Source: Subtercola sp. PAMC28395 (GTDB lineage: Bacteria > Actinomycetota > Actinomycetes > Actinomycetales > Microbacteriaceae). Taken from it: a DNA stretch of 64,000 nt. The notes under the pieces are model-generated. The model saw nothing but the letters and a program-made list of their open reading frames with translations, ran no database searches and was not told the DNA's origin. Shown piece by piece: positions 43,957 to 51,548 of the stretch; the first letter of the stretch is position 1, and each line of letters begins with the position of its first letter. The DNA is taken from contig NZ_CP076547.1 of assembly GCF_018889995.1 (NCBI RefSeq), forward strand, positions 496,001-560,000, read 5' to 3'. The position numbers and the translations under genes are program-made.

Positions 43957-44895
43957 CGCGGCGGCAGCGAATCGGTTCGCTGCCTGCGAGACCTTGAGGG
44001 CGTAGGAGGTGGCATCGTTATAGGCGGCGACCCCTTTCTTCCACCCGGCCTCCGTGCTGAGGTCTCCGCCGGCGTGGCACAGGTAGTTGGCCGTGGCGAG
44101 CACGGCATCGTCGATGTTCTGCGGGTCGGCCACGCCGTCACCGTTCGCGTCGGTTCCCCAGTTTCGCCATGCCTCGGGGATCAGCTGCATCGGCCCGACG
44201 GCCCGGTCGAACGTCGCGTCGCCGTCGATTGCTCCACCATCGGTGTCGGGTATCGCGGTCACCCCATTGCCATCGAGGGCGATGCCGTAGATCGGCGGGC
44301 TGACCACGCCGTCGGCGCCGACCGAGCTGTCAGCGTAGGTACCGTTGCCCGACTCGACCGAGCCGATCGCGGCGAGCGTGTTCCAGCCGATGTGGCACCC
44401 CGGGTCCTCTTGCTGTTTGGCCACCGCGACGCCCGTGTACGCCTGGATGGCCCGCAACGAGATGTTGGTGGACGTGGCGACGCGTGTCGCCCACGCAAGG
44501 TCGACCCGCCCCGCCACACCGGGCAGAGCGCCGGGGGTGCTGCCCAGCTGGGCCACCGCGACCGACGCCGGGGGTACGACGACGGTCTGCGGATCATCCT
44601 GCCCCGCCTGTGCATCAGCGACAGCCTGGCGTACAGCGTCTCCCAGTGGGCCCGCCGCGGCCACTCCGAACACCAGTAAGACGGCAACGGAACCCGCGAC
44701 TGAGGCGGCGATCATCCACCTTCTGCGATGGATGCCCCACTTCCGCCGGCTCGACCGCCTGCGTGCGACTGCCCGCCTGCCTCCCGGCTTCTGCGAACCA
44801 GTTGGACCGCTTCGTTTCGCGCCGCCGTTGGGCTTCCCTGGGACGCTCGGCTTCCCGGGACCCCTTGGCTTCCCGGAGCGGCTGGCGGAGTTCAC
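43951..44895 (-). CDS. Membrane-anchored lytic murein transglycosylase (SLT/MltB-like)
   Basis: 314 residues from the GTG at 44895, set by a -10 hexamer six bases upstream. The N-terminus (1-55) is basic and Pro/Gly-rich, followed by one transmembrane helix near 61-83. The catalytic domain (~140-310) has I-G-S-V-E-S-G-N-G (catalytic Glu), [10 protein letters not shown] and [13 protein letters not shown] motifs. It cleaves the MurNAc-GlcNAc bond of peptidoglycan with formation of anhydroMurNAc. The stop codon lies inside the repeat at 43874-43956. Confidence 0.92.
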   Translation of the reverse strand: MNSASRSGKPRGPGKPSVPGKPNGGAKRSGPTGSQKPGGRRAVARRRSSRRKWGIHRRRWMIAASVAGSVAVLLVFGVAAAGPLGDAVRQAVADAQAGQDDPQTVVVPPASVAVAQLGSTPGALPGVAGRVDLAWATRVATSTNISLRAIQAYTGVAVAKQQEDPGCHIGWNTLAAIGSVESGNGTYADSSVGADGVVSPPIYGIALDGNGVTAIPDTDGGAIDGDATFDRAVGPMQLIPEAWRNWGTDANGDGVADPQNIDDAVLATANYLCHAGGDLSTEAGWKKGVAAYNDATSYALKVSQAANRFAAAAG

Positions 44896-44907
44896 TCGGC
44901 CACCCTA
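44896..44907 (-). promoter_or_regulatory. -10 element of a probable leaderless promoter (lytic transglycosylase)
   Basis: TAGGGT (44902-44907), GGCCGA, then GTG at 44895 on the minus strand. Confidence 0.6.
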
Positions 44908-44992
44908 CAGATGCCCGCTTGGAGGAGCCCGACACCCGCCCGGGCACACATCGGGCGGCCGCTTCACTTCACGTCGCCCCACCCTCCCCCGG

Positions 44993-45004
44993 TACAATTG
45001 CGCC
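44993..45004 (+). promoter_or_regulatory. -10 element of a probable leaderless promoter (yajQ)
   Basis: TACAAT at 44993-44998, the best -10 match in the window, lies exactly six bases before the ATG at 45005. Confidence 0.75.
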
Positions 45005-45493
45005 ATGGCAGATTCAAGCTTTGACATCGTGAGCAAGGTCGACAAGATGGAGGCCGACAACGCGCTCCACCAGGCCCAGAAGGAGGTCGAGCAGCGCTAC
45101 GACTTCAAGAACATCGGCGCCTCGATCGACTACAGCGGCGAGAAGGTGCTGATGAAGGCGAACTCCGAGGAGCGCGTGAAGGCGATCCTCGAGGTGTTCG
45201 AGCAGAAGCTCATCAAGCGCAGCATCAGCCTGCGCAGCCTCGACGCGGGAGAGCCCTTCGCCTCGGGCAAGGAGTACCGCATCGAAGCCAGCTTCAAAGA
45301 CGGCATCGAACAGGAGGCCGCCAAGAAGATCTCGAAATTGATCCGCGACGAATCTCCCAAGACCGTGAAGGCGCAGATCCAGGGCGACGAGCTCCGGGTC
45401 TCCTCCAAGAGCCGCGACGACCTGCAGGCCACGATGGCGATGCTGAAGTCGGCTGACCTCGACGTCGCGGTGCAGTTCGTCAACTTCCGCTGA
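45005..45493 (+). CDS. yajQ: YajQ family nucleotide-binding protein (UPF0234)
   Basis: 162 residues, the family length. [13 protein letters not shown] at the start, Q-R-Y-D-F-K near 31, and the terminal V-Q-F-V-N-F-R are diagnostic. In Xanthomonas a homologue binds cyclic di-GMP; for actinobacterial members the ligand is not established. The frame is open upstream to 44345, but the -10 six bases before 45005 fixes the start. It is convergent with the decayed ABC locus. Confidence 0.95.
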   Translation: MADSSFDIVSKVDKMEADNALHQAQKEVEQRYDFKNIGASIDYSGEKVLMKANSEERVKAILEVFEQKLIKRSISLRSLDAGEPFASGKEYRIEASFKDGIEQEAAKKISKLIRDESPKTVKAQIQGDELRVSSKSRDDLQATMAMLKSADLDVAVQFVNFR

Positions 45494-45604
45494 CGCCCGA
45501 ATGCGCCGCACGGTCGGTGGCGCGCCTTCAGTCTGGGGAAACCGTCGGAGATTCGGCGACAGTACGCGCCTCTGTGTCGTGCCCCGCAGGAATGTCCGAA
45601 CGTT

Positions 45605-46663
45605 TCAGCCGGGCTGTGCGGGGAGAGTGGCGCGTGCGGCCAGCGTCAGTTGGCGGGCGTGGCGCGACGGAGTACGAGATACGCGAAGACCGCAGCGACA
45701 GCGGTGATCACCAGCGACCAGGCGGCCACCCCGTAGGCACCAGCGTCGACGAACCAAGTACCGACCGCGGGCCAGCCGTTGGTGACCGTGATCAGCGTGA
45801 CAGCGCCGAGCGATAGGAGCGTCACCGCGATCCAGAGCACGATCTGGCCCATGGCACGCCAGCGCAGGTACACCGTGGCGATCGCCGCTCCCACGAAGAA
45901 GAAGAACGAGAACGCGAAGAACTGCGACGAGAGCCTGACGGCTGAGCACCGTGCGCCCCGTCGTGAACTCGTCGACCGCCCGGGCGGTGCCCGCAACGGT
46001 CGTTGCCGACCCGCGGAGCTCGTCGGCATCCGAATCGACGAGAATGCGGCCCTGGTCGATGACGATGACGTGTTCGAGCAGGTTCTGCACTTCGTCGATG
46101 AGGTGTGTCGACAAGATGACGGTTCGCGGATGCTCGGCGAAATCCTCGAGCAACCGATCGTAGAACAGCTGCCGTGCCACTGCATCGAGGCCGAGGTACG
46201 GCTCATCGAAGAAGGTGAGCGGAGCGCGTGAGGCGAGCCCGACGATCACGCCGAGCGCCGAGAGCTGCCCCCGCGAGAGCTTCTTGATGCGGCGCCCGAG
46301 CGGCAATCGGAAGTCGGCGACGAGGGAATCGGCGAATGCCGCGTCCCAGCCAGCGAAGAACAGCGGAGCGTTCTGGAAGACGTGCTTCACACGGAAGTCT
46401 TCGGGGTACTTCTGGCTCTCTTTGATGAAGCAGAGCTGCTGCAGCACCCGGTTGTTCTCGACCGGCGACTCGCCGAACACAGAGATCGTGCCGGAGCTCG
46501 CGAAGTCCTGGCCGGTCAGCAGCTGCATCAACGTGGTCTTGCCCGCGCCATTGCGGCCGAGCAGCCCGTGGATCTTTCCCGGCTCGAGCGACAGGCTCAC
46601 GTCGTCGACGGCCACGACGCTGCCGTAGCGCTTCGTGAGGTTGGTGGTGGCGATGATGCTCAT
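45605..46663 (-). pseudogene. ABC transporter ATP-binding protein (YtrB-like), C-terminus replaced by out-of-frame sequence
   Basis: From the ATG at 46663 about 245 residues look normal: Walker A G-R-N-G-A-G-K-T-T, signature L-S-R-G-Q and Walker B L-T-F-F-D-E-P. The family pattern ends at G-R-T-V-L-S-R-Q (near base 45930). After that the frame runs into Arg/Leu/Ala-rich shadow sequence to a stop at 45605, giving 352 residues. In the next frame the same bases encode a permease fragment. A deletion fusing ATPase and permease genes out of frame explains this. The ATPase core might still fold, but its partner is lost. Confidence 0.75.
45646..45948 (-). pseudogene. Remnant of the ABC permease, C-terminal part
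   Basis: In the frame shifted relative to the ATPase, the minus strand encodes S-S-Q-F-F-A-F-S-F-F-F-F-V-G-A-A-I-A-T-V, then L-W-I-A-V-T-L-L-S-L-G-A-V-T-L-I and a last helix A-W-S-L-V-I-T-A-V-A-A-V-F-A-Y-L, ending at 45646. These are three convincing membrane helices of a permease whose beginning is missing. There is no start codon or ribosome-binding site of its own. Confidence 0.7.
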
Positions 46664-46666
46664 GGG

Positions 46667-46803
46667 TCACGCCTCCTTCTGCAAGAGAGAAACGAGCTGC
46701 TCTCTGGTGATGCCGAGTTTTGCGGCCTCGCTCACGAGGGGGCGCAGGTACTGCGCCTCGAATTCCTCGCGCCGCACTGCGAGGAGACGCGGCGGAGTGG
46801 TCA
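46667..46803 (-). pseudogene. Remnant of a GntR (YtrA-type) regulator, C-terminal ~45 residues
   Basis: The minus frame just upstream of the ATPase reads R-R-E-E-F-E-A-Q-Y-L-R-P-L-V-S-E-A-A-K-L-G-I-T-R-E-Q-L up to a stop at 46667. This matches the tail of YtrA-type GntR proteins, which normally precede such ABC pairs. Beyond 46803 the sequence is fprA, so the DNA-binding part has been deleted. Confidence 0.65.
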
Positions 46804-48162
46804 GACCTCCGGGGTCTGGTTCGAGACCGCGACCATCTCGTCGCGGGGAACGACCTTGATGCGGGTGCGGCCGGCAGCCGCGCCGAGCGCGAGTTCGTAC
46901 TGGTCGAGGTGGTGCCAGCCATCGATGGTGGTGAAGACCACTCCACGCTCGTCGAGCAGCTCTACGATCGATTCCTCGTCGGGCGATGCGGGCGTCCACC
47001 AGTTGGCGCCGTCGCGCACGAGGTGCGACAGGGTCTCCATGGCGTCGGACTTCGTGTGCCCGATGAGGCCGACGGGGCCACGCTTGATCCAGCCGGTGGC
47101 GTAGACGCCGGGAACAACCTCATCATGATCATCCAGAACCCGGCCTTCGCGGTTCGGGATCACTCCGCGACGCTCGTCGAACGGAACCTCTGGAAGCGGT
47201 GAGCCGAAGTACCCGACGGCCCGGTAGACCGCCTGGATCGGCAGTTCGCGAATCTCTCCGGTACCTTCGACTCCCCCGGCACCGTCGGGCCGCGTGCGTT
47301 CGTACCGGATGCCCGTGACGGCACCGTCGTCACCGAGGACTTCGACCGGCCGGGCGTAGAAGTGCAGGTGCAGCCGACGTGACGCGGTGCCCGCCGGCCG
47401 GGTGCGCCACTGGTTCATCACTCGGTTGATCACCATGACCTGCTTGTTCGTGGCGATGGCCGCCTCCGACGCCGGGTCGAGGTCGAAGTCCTCGTCGTAC
47501 ACGACCAGGTCGACATCGGGGATCTCGCCGAGCTCACGCAGTTCGAGCGGGGTGAATTTCACCTGCGCCGGCCCGCGGCGCCCGAAGACGTGAACGTCGG
47601 TCACCGGCGAGGCGAGCAACCCGTCGTACACGTTCGAGGGGATCTCGGTGGGCAGCAGGTCGTCGGGGTGCTTGGCGAGAATGCGCGCCACGTCGAGCGC
47701 GACATTGCCATTGCCGAGTACGGCCACCTCGCGGGCGGTCAGCGGCCAGGTACGCGGCACGTCGGGGTGCCCGTCGAACCAGCTCACGAAGTCGGCTGCG
47801 CCGTACGACCCGTCGAGGTCGATGCCGGGGATGTCGAGACTCGCATCGCGAATGGCGCCAGTTGCGAAGATCACCGCGTTGTAGTGCTTGTTCAGGTCTG
47901 CCAGCGTCAGGTCGACCCCGTAACGCACGTTTCCGAAGAACCGGATGTCGCCGCGGTCGAGCACCTCACGCAGTGCCGTGATGATGCCTTTGATGCGCGG
48001 ATGATCGGGGGCGACGCCGTAGCGCACCAACCCGTATGGTGCGGGCAGGTGGTCGAACAGGTCGATCGAGACGTCGAACGACCTCTCAGCCTTGATGAGC
48101 AGGTCGGCGGCGTAGATGCCGGCCGGCCCTGCGCCGACGATGGCCAGGCGGAGCTTGGTCAT
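46801..48162 (-). CDS. fprA: Ferredoxin/adrenodoxin-type NADP reductase (FprA-like)
   Basis: 453 residues. The N-terminal FAD motif V-G-A-G-P-A-G-I-Y-A-A, the L-P-A-P-Y-G-L-V-R-Y-G-V-A-P-D-H-P motif, and the NADP-binding V-L-G-N-G-N-V-A-L-D-V-A-R near 150 match mycobacterial FprA. It moves electrons between NADPH and ferredoxin. AAGGA lies upstream of the ATG. The 3' end abuts the GntR remnant, showing where the deletion stopped. Confidence 0.94.
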   Translation of the reverse strand: MTKLRLAIVGAGPAGIYAADLLIKAERSFDVSIDLFDHLPAPYGLVRYGVAPDHPRIKGIITALREVLDRGDIRFFGNVRYGVDLTLADLNKHYNAVIFATGAIRDASLDIPGIDLDGSYGAADFVSWFDGHPDVPRTWPLTAREVAVLGNGNVALDVARILAKHPDDLLPTEIPSNVYDGLLASPVTDVHVFGRRGPAQVKFTPLELRELGEIPDVDLVVYDEDFDLDPASEAAIATNKQVMVINRVMNQWRTRPAGTASRRLHLHFYARPVEVLGDDGAVTGIRYERTRPDGAGGVEGTGEIRELPIQAVYRAVGYFGSPLPEVPFDERRGVIPNREGRVLDDHDEVVPGVYATGWIKRGPVGLIGHTKSDAMETLSHLVRDGANWWTPASPDEESIVELLDERGVVFTTIDGWHHLDQYELALGAAAGRTRIKVVPRDEMVAVSNQTPEV

Positions 48163-48188
48163 GAGGGTGTGGTTCCTTACGTTTGTGG

Positions 48189-49289
48189 TCAGCTCGAACG
48201 TTCGACCATGGTGGCGGCGAACTTGACGAGCGTCTTCTTGATCGTGCCGTCGGGGAGGGGTGCGAGGGCCGCGACGGCGTCATCGGCCCACCGGCGGGAT
48301 TCGACGATGGTCTCAGCCGTGACCGGGTGGGCGCGGAGTTCAGCGATCAGGGCGTCGACGTCGGCGTCGGGTGTGACGGCGATGAGTTCAGGGTCGAGCC
48401 GACGGAGGAGCCCGGCCGCCGTCGGGTCGGTCGGCGCGTCTCGCTGCAGGTACAGCAGGGGCAGTGTGACGACGCCGGCACGGATGTCAGTGCCGGCCGT
48501 CTTACCCGTCTCGTCGCTCTGGGGAGCCAGGTCGATGACATCATCGACGAGTTGGAACGCGATGCCGATCTTCTCACCGAAGTCGAAGACGGCCTGCTGG
48601 TATGCCTCTGGCGCGTTCGACACGAGCACTCCGAGCTGCGCGGATGCCGCAATCAGCGACCCGGTCTTGTCGGCGAGCACCTGGAGGTAGTGCACAATCG
48701 GGTCTTCGCCGGGGCGCGGCCCGACCGTCTCGTGCAGTTGTCCGAGGCAGAGCCGTTCGAAGGTGTCGGCCTGCAGGCGGATCGCCCTTTCACCGAGAAT
48801 CGAGAGCAGCTTGCTCGCGCGGGCGAACAACAGGTCTCCGGTGAGGATAGCGATGGAGTTACTCCACACCGTGTGTGCGGTGGGCACGCCTCGACGCTGC
48901 TCCGCTTCGTCCATCACGTCGTCGTGGTAGAGCGAGGCGAGGTGAATGAGTTCGATCGACGTTGCCGCGGTGATCACGTCGTCGGTGACACCGTCGCCGA
49001 GCTGCGCGGTCAGAAACGCCAGGAGGGGGCGAACACGCTTGCCGCCGGCGTCGAGCAGGTACCGGGCCGACACCTCGGCCATGCCGTCGTGGAAGGCCGT
49101 TTCGGTGACGAGGTTCTTCTCGAGGCGTTCGATGCCCTCCTCGACCGCGCGGTAGGCCTTGCGGTCGTCGGCGGTGGAGAAGAGTCGTTCAGCCAGCGAG
49201 AGCGAGGCCGTCGAGGGCTGGCTGCGCCTAGCCCCCTTGGAGGGGTTGGCGCCCCAGAAAATGTCCGCGGAGCGGTTCGTCGGCTTCAC
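48189..49289 (-). CDS. Polyprenyl diphosphate synthase, long chain (menaquinone side chain)
   Basis: 366 residues from the GTG at 49289, six bases after a TAGGCT hexamer. First Asp-rich motif L-Y-H-D-D-V-M-D-E-A-x-x-R-R-G, G-K-R-V-R-P upstream, and second motif Q-L-V-D-D-V-I-D are intact. It extends FPP or GGPP with isopentenyl diphosphate to a long prenyl chain, presumably the menaquinone tail attached by MenA. The chain length cannot be read from sequence. Its -10 overlaps the 3' end of menG. Confidence 0.93.
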   Translation of the reverse strand: MKPTNRSADIFWGANPSKGARRSQPSTASLSLAERLFSTADDRKAYRAVEEGIERLEKNLVTETAFHDGMAEVSARYLLDAGGKRVRPLLAFLTAQLGDGVTDDVITAATSIELIHLASLYHDDVMDEAEQRRGVPTAHTVWSNSIAILTGDLLFARASKLLSILGERAIRLQADTFERLCLGQLHETVGPRPGEDPIVHYLQVLADKTGSLIAASAQLGVLVSNAPEAYQQAVFDFGEKIGIAFQLVDDVIDLAPQSDETGKTAGTDIRAGVVTLPLLYLQRDAPTDPTAAGLLRRLDPELIAVTPDADVDALIAELRAHPVTAETIVESRRWADDAVAALAPLPDGTIKKTLVKFAATMVERSS

Positions 49290-49301
49290 GTGTCAAGCCT
49301 A
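49290..49301 (-). promoter_or_regulatory. -10 element of a probable leaderless promoter (polyprenyl synthase)
   Basis: TAGGCT (49296-49301), TGACAC, then GTG at 49289. The hexamer overlaps the menG stop codon. Confidence 0.65.
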
Positions 49302-50039
49302 CTGAGTCGGCTGCGGGCTCGAGGGCTTCACGCCACGGTGCAGGGCGACGATGCCGAAGGTCAGATTACGATAGCCCACCTGTTGGAAACCCGCTTCTGA
49401 GAGCCACCGGCTGAGCGTGGTCTGGTTCGGCCAATCTTTGATCGACTCTGCGAGGTAGATGTAGGCGGCGGGATTCGAGCTTGCCACCCGGGCCACCGCC
49501 GGCATCACCCGCTGAAGATACGTCGAATAACCGACCCTGATCGGCGTGAACGGTGGTGTGCTGAATTCGCAGATCACGATCCGGCCGCCGGGCTTGGTGA
49601 CCCGGTAGAGCTCACCGAGTGCGACCTTCGGGTCGACGATGTTCCGGAGCCCGAACGATATCGTCACAGCATCGAACTGATTGTCGCCAAACGGAAGGTT
49701 CATGCCATCAGCCACGATGAATTCGATGTTCGGGTTGCCCGCCTGCTGGCGCTTACCGACCTCGATCATTCCGGGCGAGAAATCGGCCGCAACGACATGG
49801 GCACCGCCCACCCCATTCTTCACGTGCCTGGCGAGAGAGGCGCTTGATGTTCCCGTGCCGGCCGCGAGGTCGAGAATGCGCTCACCCGGCCTCGGGGAGA
49901 CAGCTTTGGTCGTCGCGATGCGCCAGAGCACATCGTTACCCGCCGAGAGCACGTTGTTTGTGCGGTCGTAGTGGGTCGACACATCGTCGAACATCGCAGA
50001 AACCTGCGCGGGTTGCTTACTGAGGTCGGCCTTGGACAC
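49299..50039 (-). CDS. menG: Demethylmenaquinone methyltransferase
   Basis: 246 residues. The SAM motif I-L-D-L-A-A-G-T-G-T-S-S near residue 45, D-A-V-T-I-S-F-G-L-R-N near 118 and G-G-R-I-V-I-C-E-F-S-T-P identify the UbiE/MenG family. It methylates demethylmenaquinone to menaquinone in the last step. The GTG at 50039 follows a TAAACT hexamer by six bases. menF starts divergently 104 bases away. Confidence 0.95.
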   Translation of the reverse strand: MSKADLSKQPAQVSAMFDDVSTHYDRTNNVLSAGNDVLWRIATTKAVSPRPGERILDLAAGTGTSSASLARHVKNGVGGAHVVAADFSPGMIEVGKRQQAGNPNIEFIVADGMNLPFGDNQFDAVTISFGLRNIVDPKVALGELYRVTKPGGRIVICEFSTPPFTPIRVGYSTYLQRVMPAVARVASSNPAAYIYLAESIKDWPNQTTLSRWLSEAGFQQVGYRNLTFGIVALHRGVKPSSPQPTQ

Positions 50040-50051
50040 CTTCCAAGTTTA
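50040..50051 (-). promoter_or_regulatory. -10 element of a probable leaderless promoter (menG)
   Basis: TAAACT (50046-50051), TGGAAG, then GTG at 50039 on the minus strand. Confidence 0.68.
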
Positions 50052-50130
50052 GTTCGCTGTATCAGGGCTCACGGGAAACGCTCAGGATGCCCGGGCCGAT
50101 CGCTGGCGGCCCAATCCGCGGGGTGCGGCG

Positions 50131-50142
50131 TAGGGTTGCTTC
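50131..50142 (+). promoter_or_regulatory. -10 element of a probable leaderless promoter (menF)
   Basis: TAGGGT at 50131-50136 lies six bases before the GTG at 50143. It faces away from the menG promoter within a 103-base gap. Confidence 0.65.
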
Positions 50143-51405
50143 GTGACTGATTCCGCGCCGCACAAACCCCGGCTGTACGTTGAAACACTCCCGGTGGGCG
50201 ACATCCGACTCCTCGTCCCGCTGATCGACTCGCGAGACCCATTGCTCTGGATCCGCATGGGCCAGGGCATGGCCGGCATCGGCACAGCGCTGCGCCTGGA
50301 GTTCTCGGGCGAATCACGGATCGTCGACGCGTGCGCGCGCTGGCGCGAAGTCGCTGATGCGGCGACCGTCGTCAACCCTCTCGGCTCTCCCGGCACCGGG
50401 CTCATCGCCTTCGGCGCGTTCACCTTCGCAGGAGACTCGTCACTGCCCAGCGTGCTCATCGTTCCGCAGCTGATCATCGGCAAGCGCGACGGGCAGTTCT
50501 GGGTGACGAAGGTGACCGTACTCCAGCCGGGCGAGACCGTGCCGGGCGATCATCCATCGCTGCCTGGCGGGAGGCAGCTCGGCGAGGAGTACCGTATTTC
50601 TCTGCTGCCGGGGGCTTCGAAACCCGACACCTACCGCGGCGCCGTCGAGAAGGCTGTGGCGCACATTCTCGCCGGCGACCTCGAAAAAGTCGTTCTCGCG
50701 CGCGACCTCGTGGGGCATCTGCCGGAGGGGGCCGACCTGCGGCGCGTCATCACCGACCTCGCCCTGGGCTACCCCGACTGCTGGACGTTCGCGGTCGACG
50801 GCCTCATCGGCTCGAGCCCCGAGACGCTGGTACGCGTTGACCGTGGCACCGTGTCTGCCCGGGTTCTGGCCGGCACGATTTCGCGCGGCCGTGATGCTGA
50901 GGCAGACCACGACCAGGCCGTCGCACTCGCCACGAGCGCCAAAGACCTCGACGAACACCGCTTCGCCGTGGCGAGCGTGCTCACCGCGCTGTCGCCGCAC
51001 AGTCGAACGCTCATCACGAGCGAGATCCCCTTCACCCTCAAACTGCCGAACCTCTGGCACCTCGCCAGCGACGTCGAAGGCGCGCTCAGCGACGGCTCGA
51101 CTTCGCTCGACCTGATCGCCTCACTGCACCCCACGGCGGCCGTCGCAGGCACCCCGACCCCGGATGCCCTGCGACTCATCGGCGAACTCGAACCCTTCGA
51201 CCGTGGTCGCTACGCGGGCCCGGTCGGCTGGGTCGGGGCCGACGGCGACGGCGAATGGGCTGTCGCCCTGCGCTGCGCCCAGGTCGCCGGCGACGGAGAC
51301 ATCACGGCGTACGCCGGCGCGGGCATCGTGGCCGAGTCGCAACCCGACCACGAGTTCCTCGAGACGCGCATGAAGTTCCGGCCGATCGTCGAGGCGTTCG
51401 CGTAG
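50143..51405 (+). CDS. menF: Isochorismate synthase
   Basis: 420 residues. The chorismate-binding domain has K-V-V-L-A-R-D-L (Lys base), F-A-V-D-G-L-I-G-S-S-P-E-T-L, L-A-G-T-I-S-R-G, H-P-T-A-A-V-A-G-T-P and Y-A-G-A-G-I-V motifs. It converts chorismate to isochorismate for menaquinone. A siderophore role (EntC-like) is possible by fold, but the men genes around it favour MenF. Confidence 0.94.
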   Translation: MTDSAPHKPRLYVETLPVGDIRLLVPLIDSRDPLLWIRMGQGMAGIGTALRLEFSGESRIVDACARWREVADAATVVNPLGSPGTGLIAFGAFTFAGDSSLPSVLIVPQLIIGKRDGQFWVTKVTVLQPGETVPGDHPSLPGGRQLGEEYRISLLPGASKPDTYRGAVEKAVAHILAGDLEKVVLARDLVGHLPEGADLRRVITDLALGYPDCWTFAVDGLIGSSPETLVRVDRGTVSARVLAGTISRGRDAEADHDQAVALATSAKDLDEHRFAVASVLTALSPHSRTLITSEIPFTLKLPNLWHLASDVEGALSDGSTSLDLIASLHPTAAVAGTPTPDALRLIGELEPFDRGRYAGPVGWVGADGDGEWAVALRCAQVAGDGDITAYAGAGIVAESQPDHEFLETRMKFRPIVEAFA

Positions 51406-51477
51406 CACTGCTGCATCACTCCGCGGGCTTGCCTGCGGCTCCGCGATCTGTCGTGTGAGCCGGTATCGATGTCGAGA

Positions 51478-51524
51478 TGACGCGATACGCACTCCCGAGC
51501 CGCGTCAGAGGGCCTATCGCGTCA
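51478..51524. repeat. Perfect 10-bp inverted repeat between convergent menF and menD
   Basis: TGACGCGATA (51478-51487) and TATCGCGTCA (51515-51524) are exact reverse complements with a 27-base spacer. The CGATACGC core resembles the inner arm of the repeat at 43874-43956. Without a U-tract it is more like a REP element than a terminator. Confidence 0.55.
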
Positions 51525-51548
51525 GGCCGAGAGCGGTATCGGCGGTGG

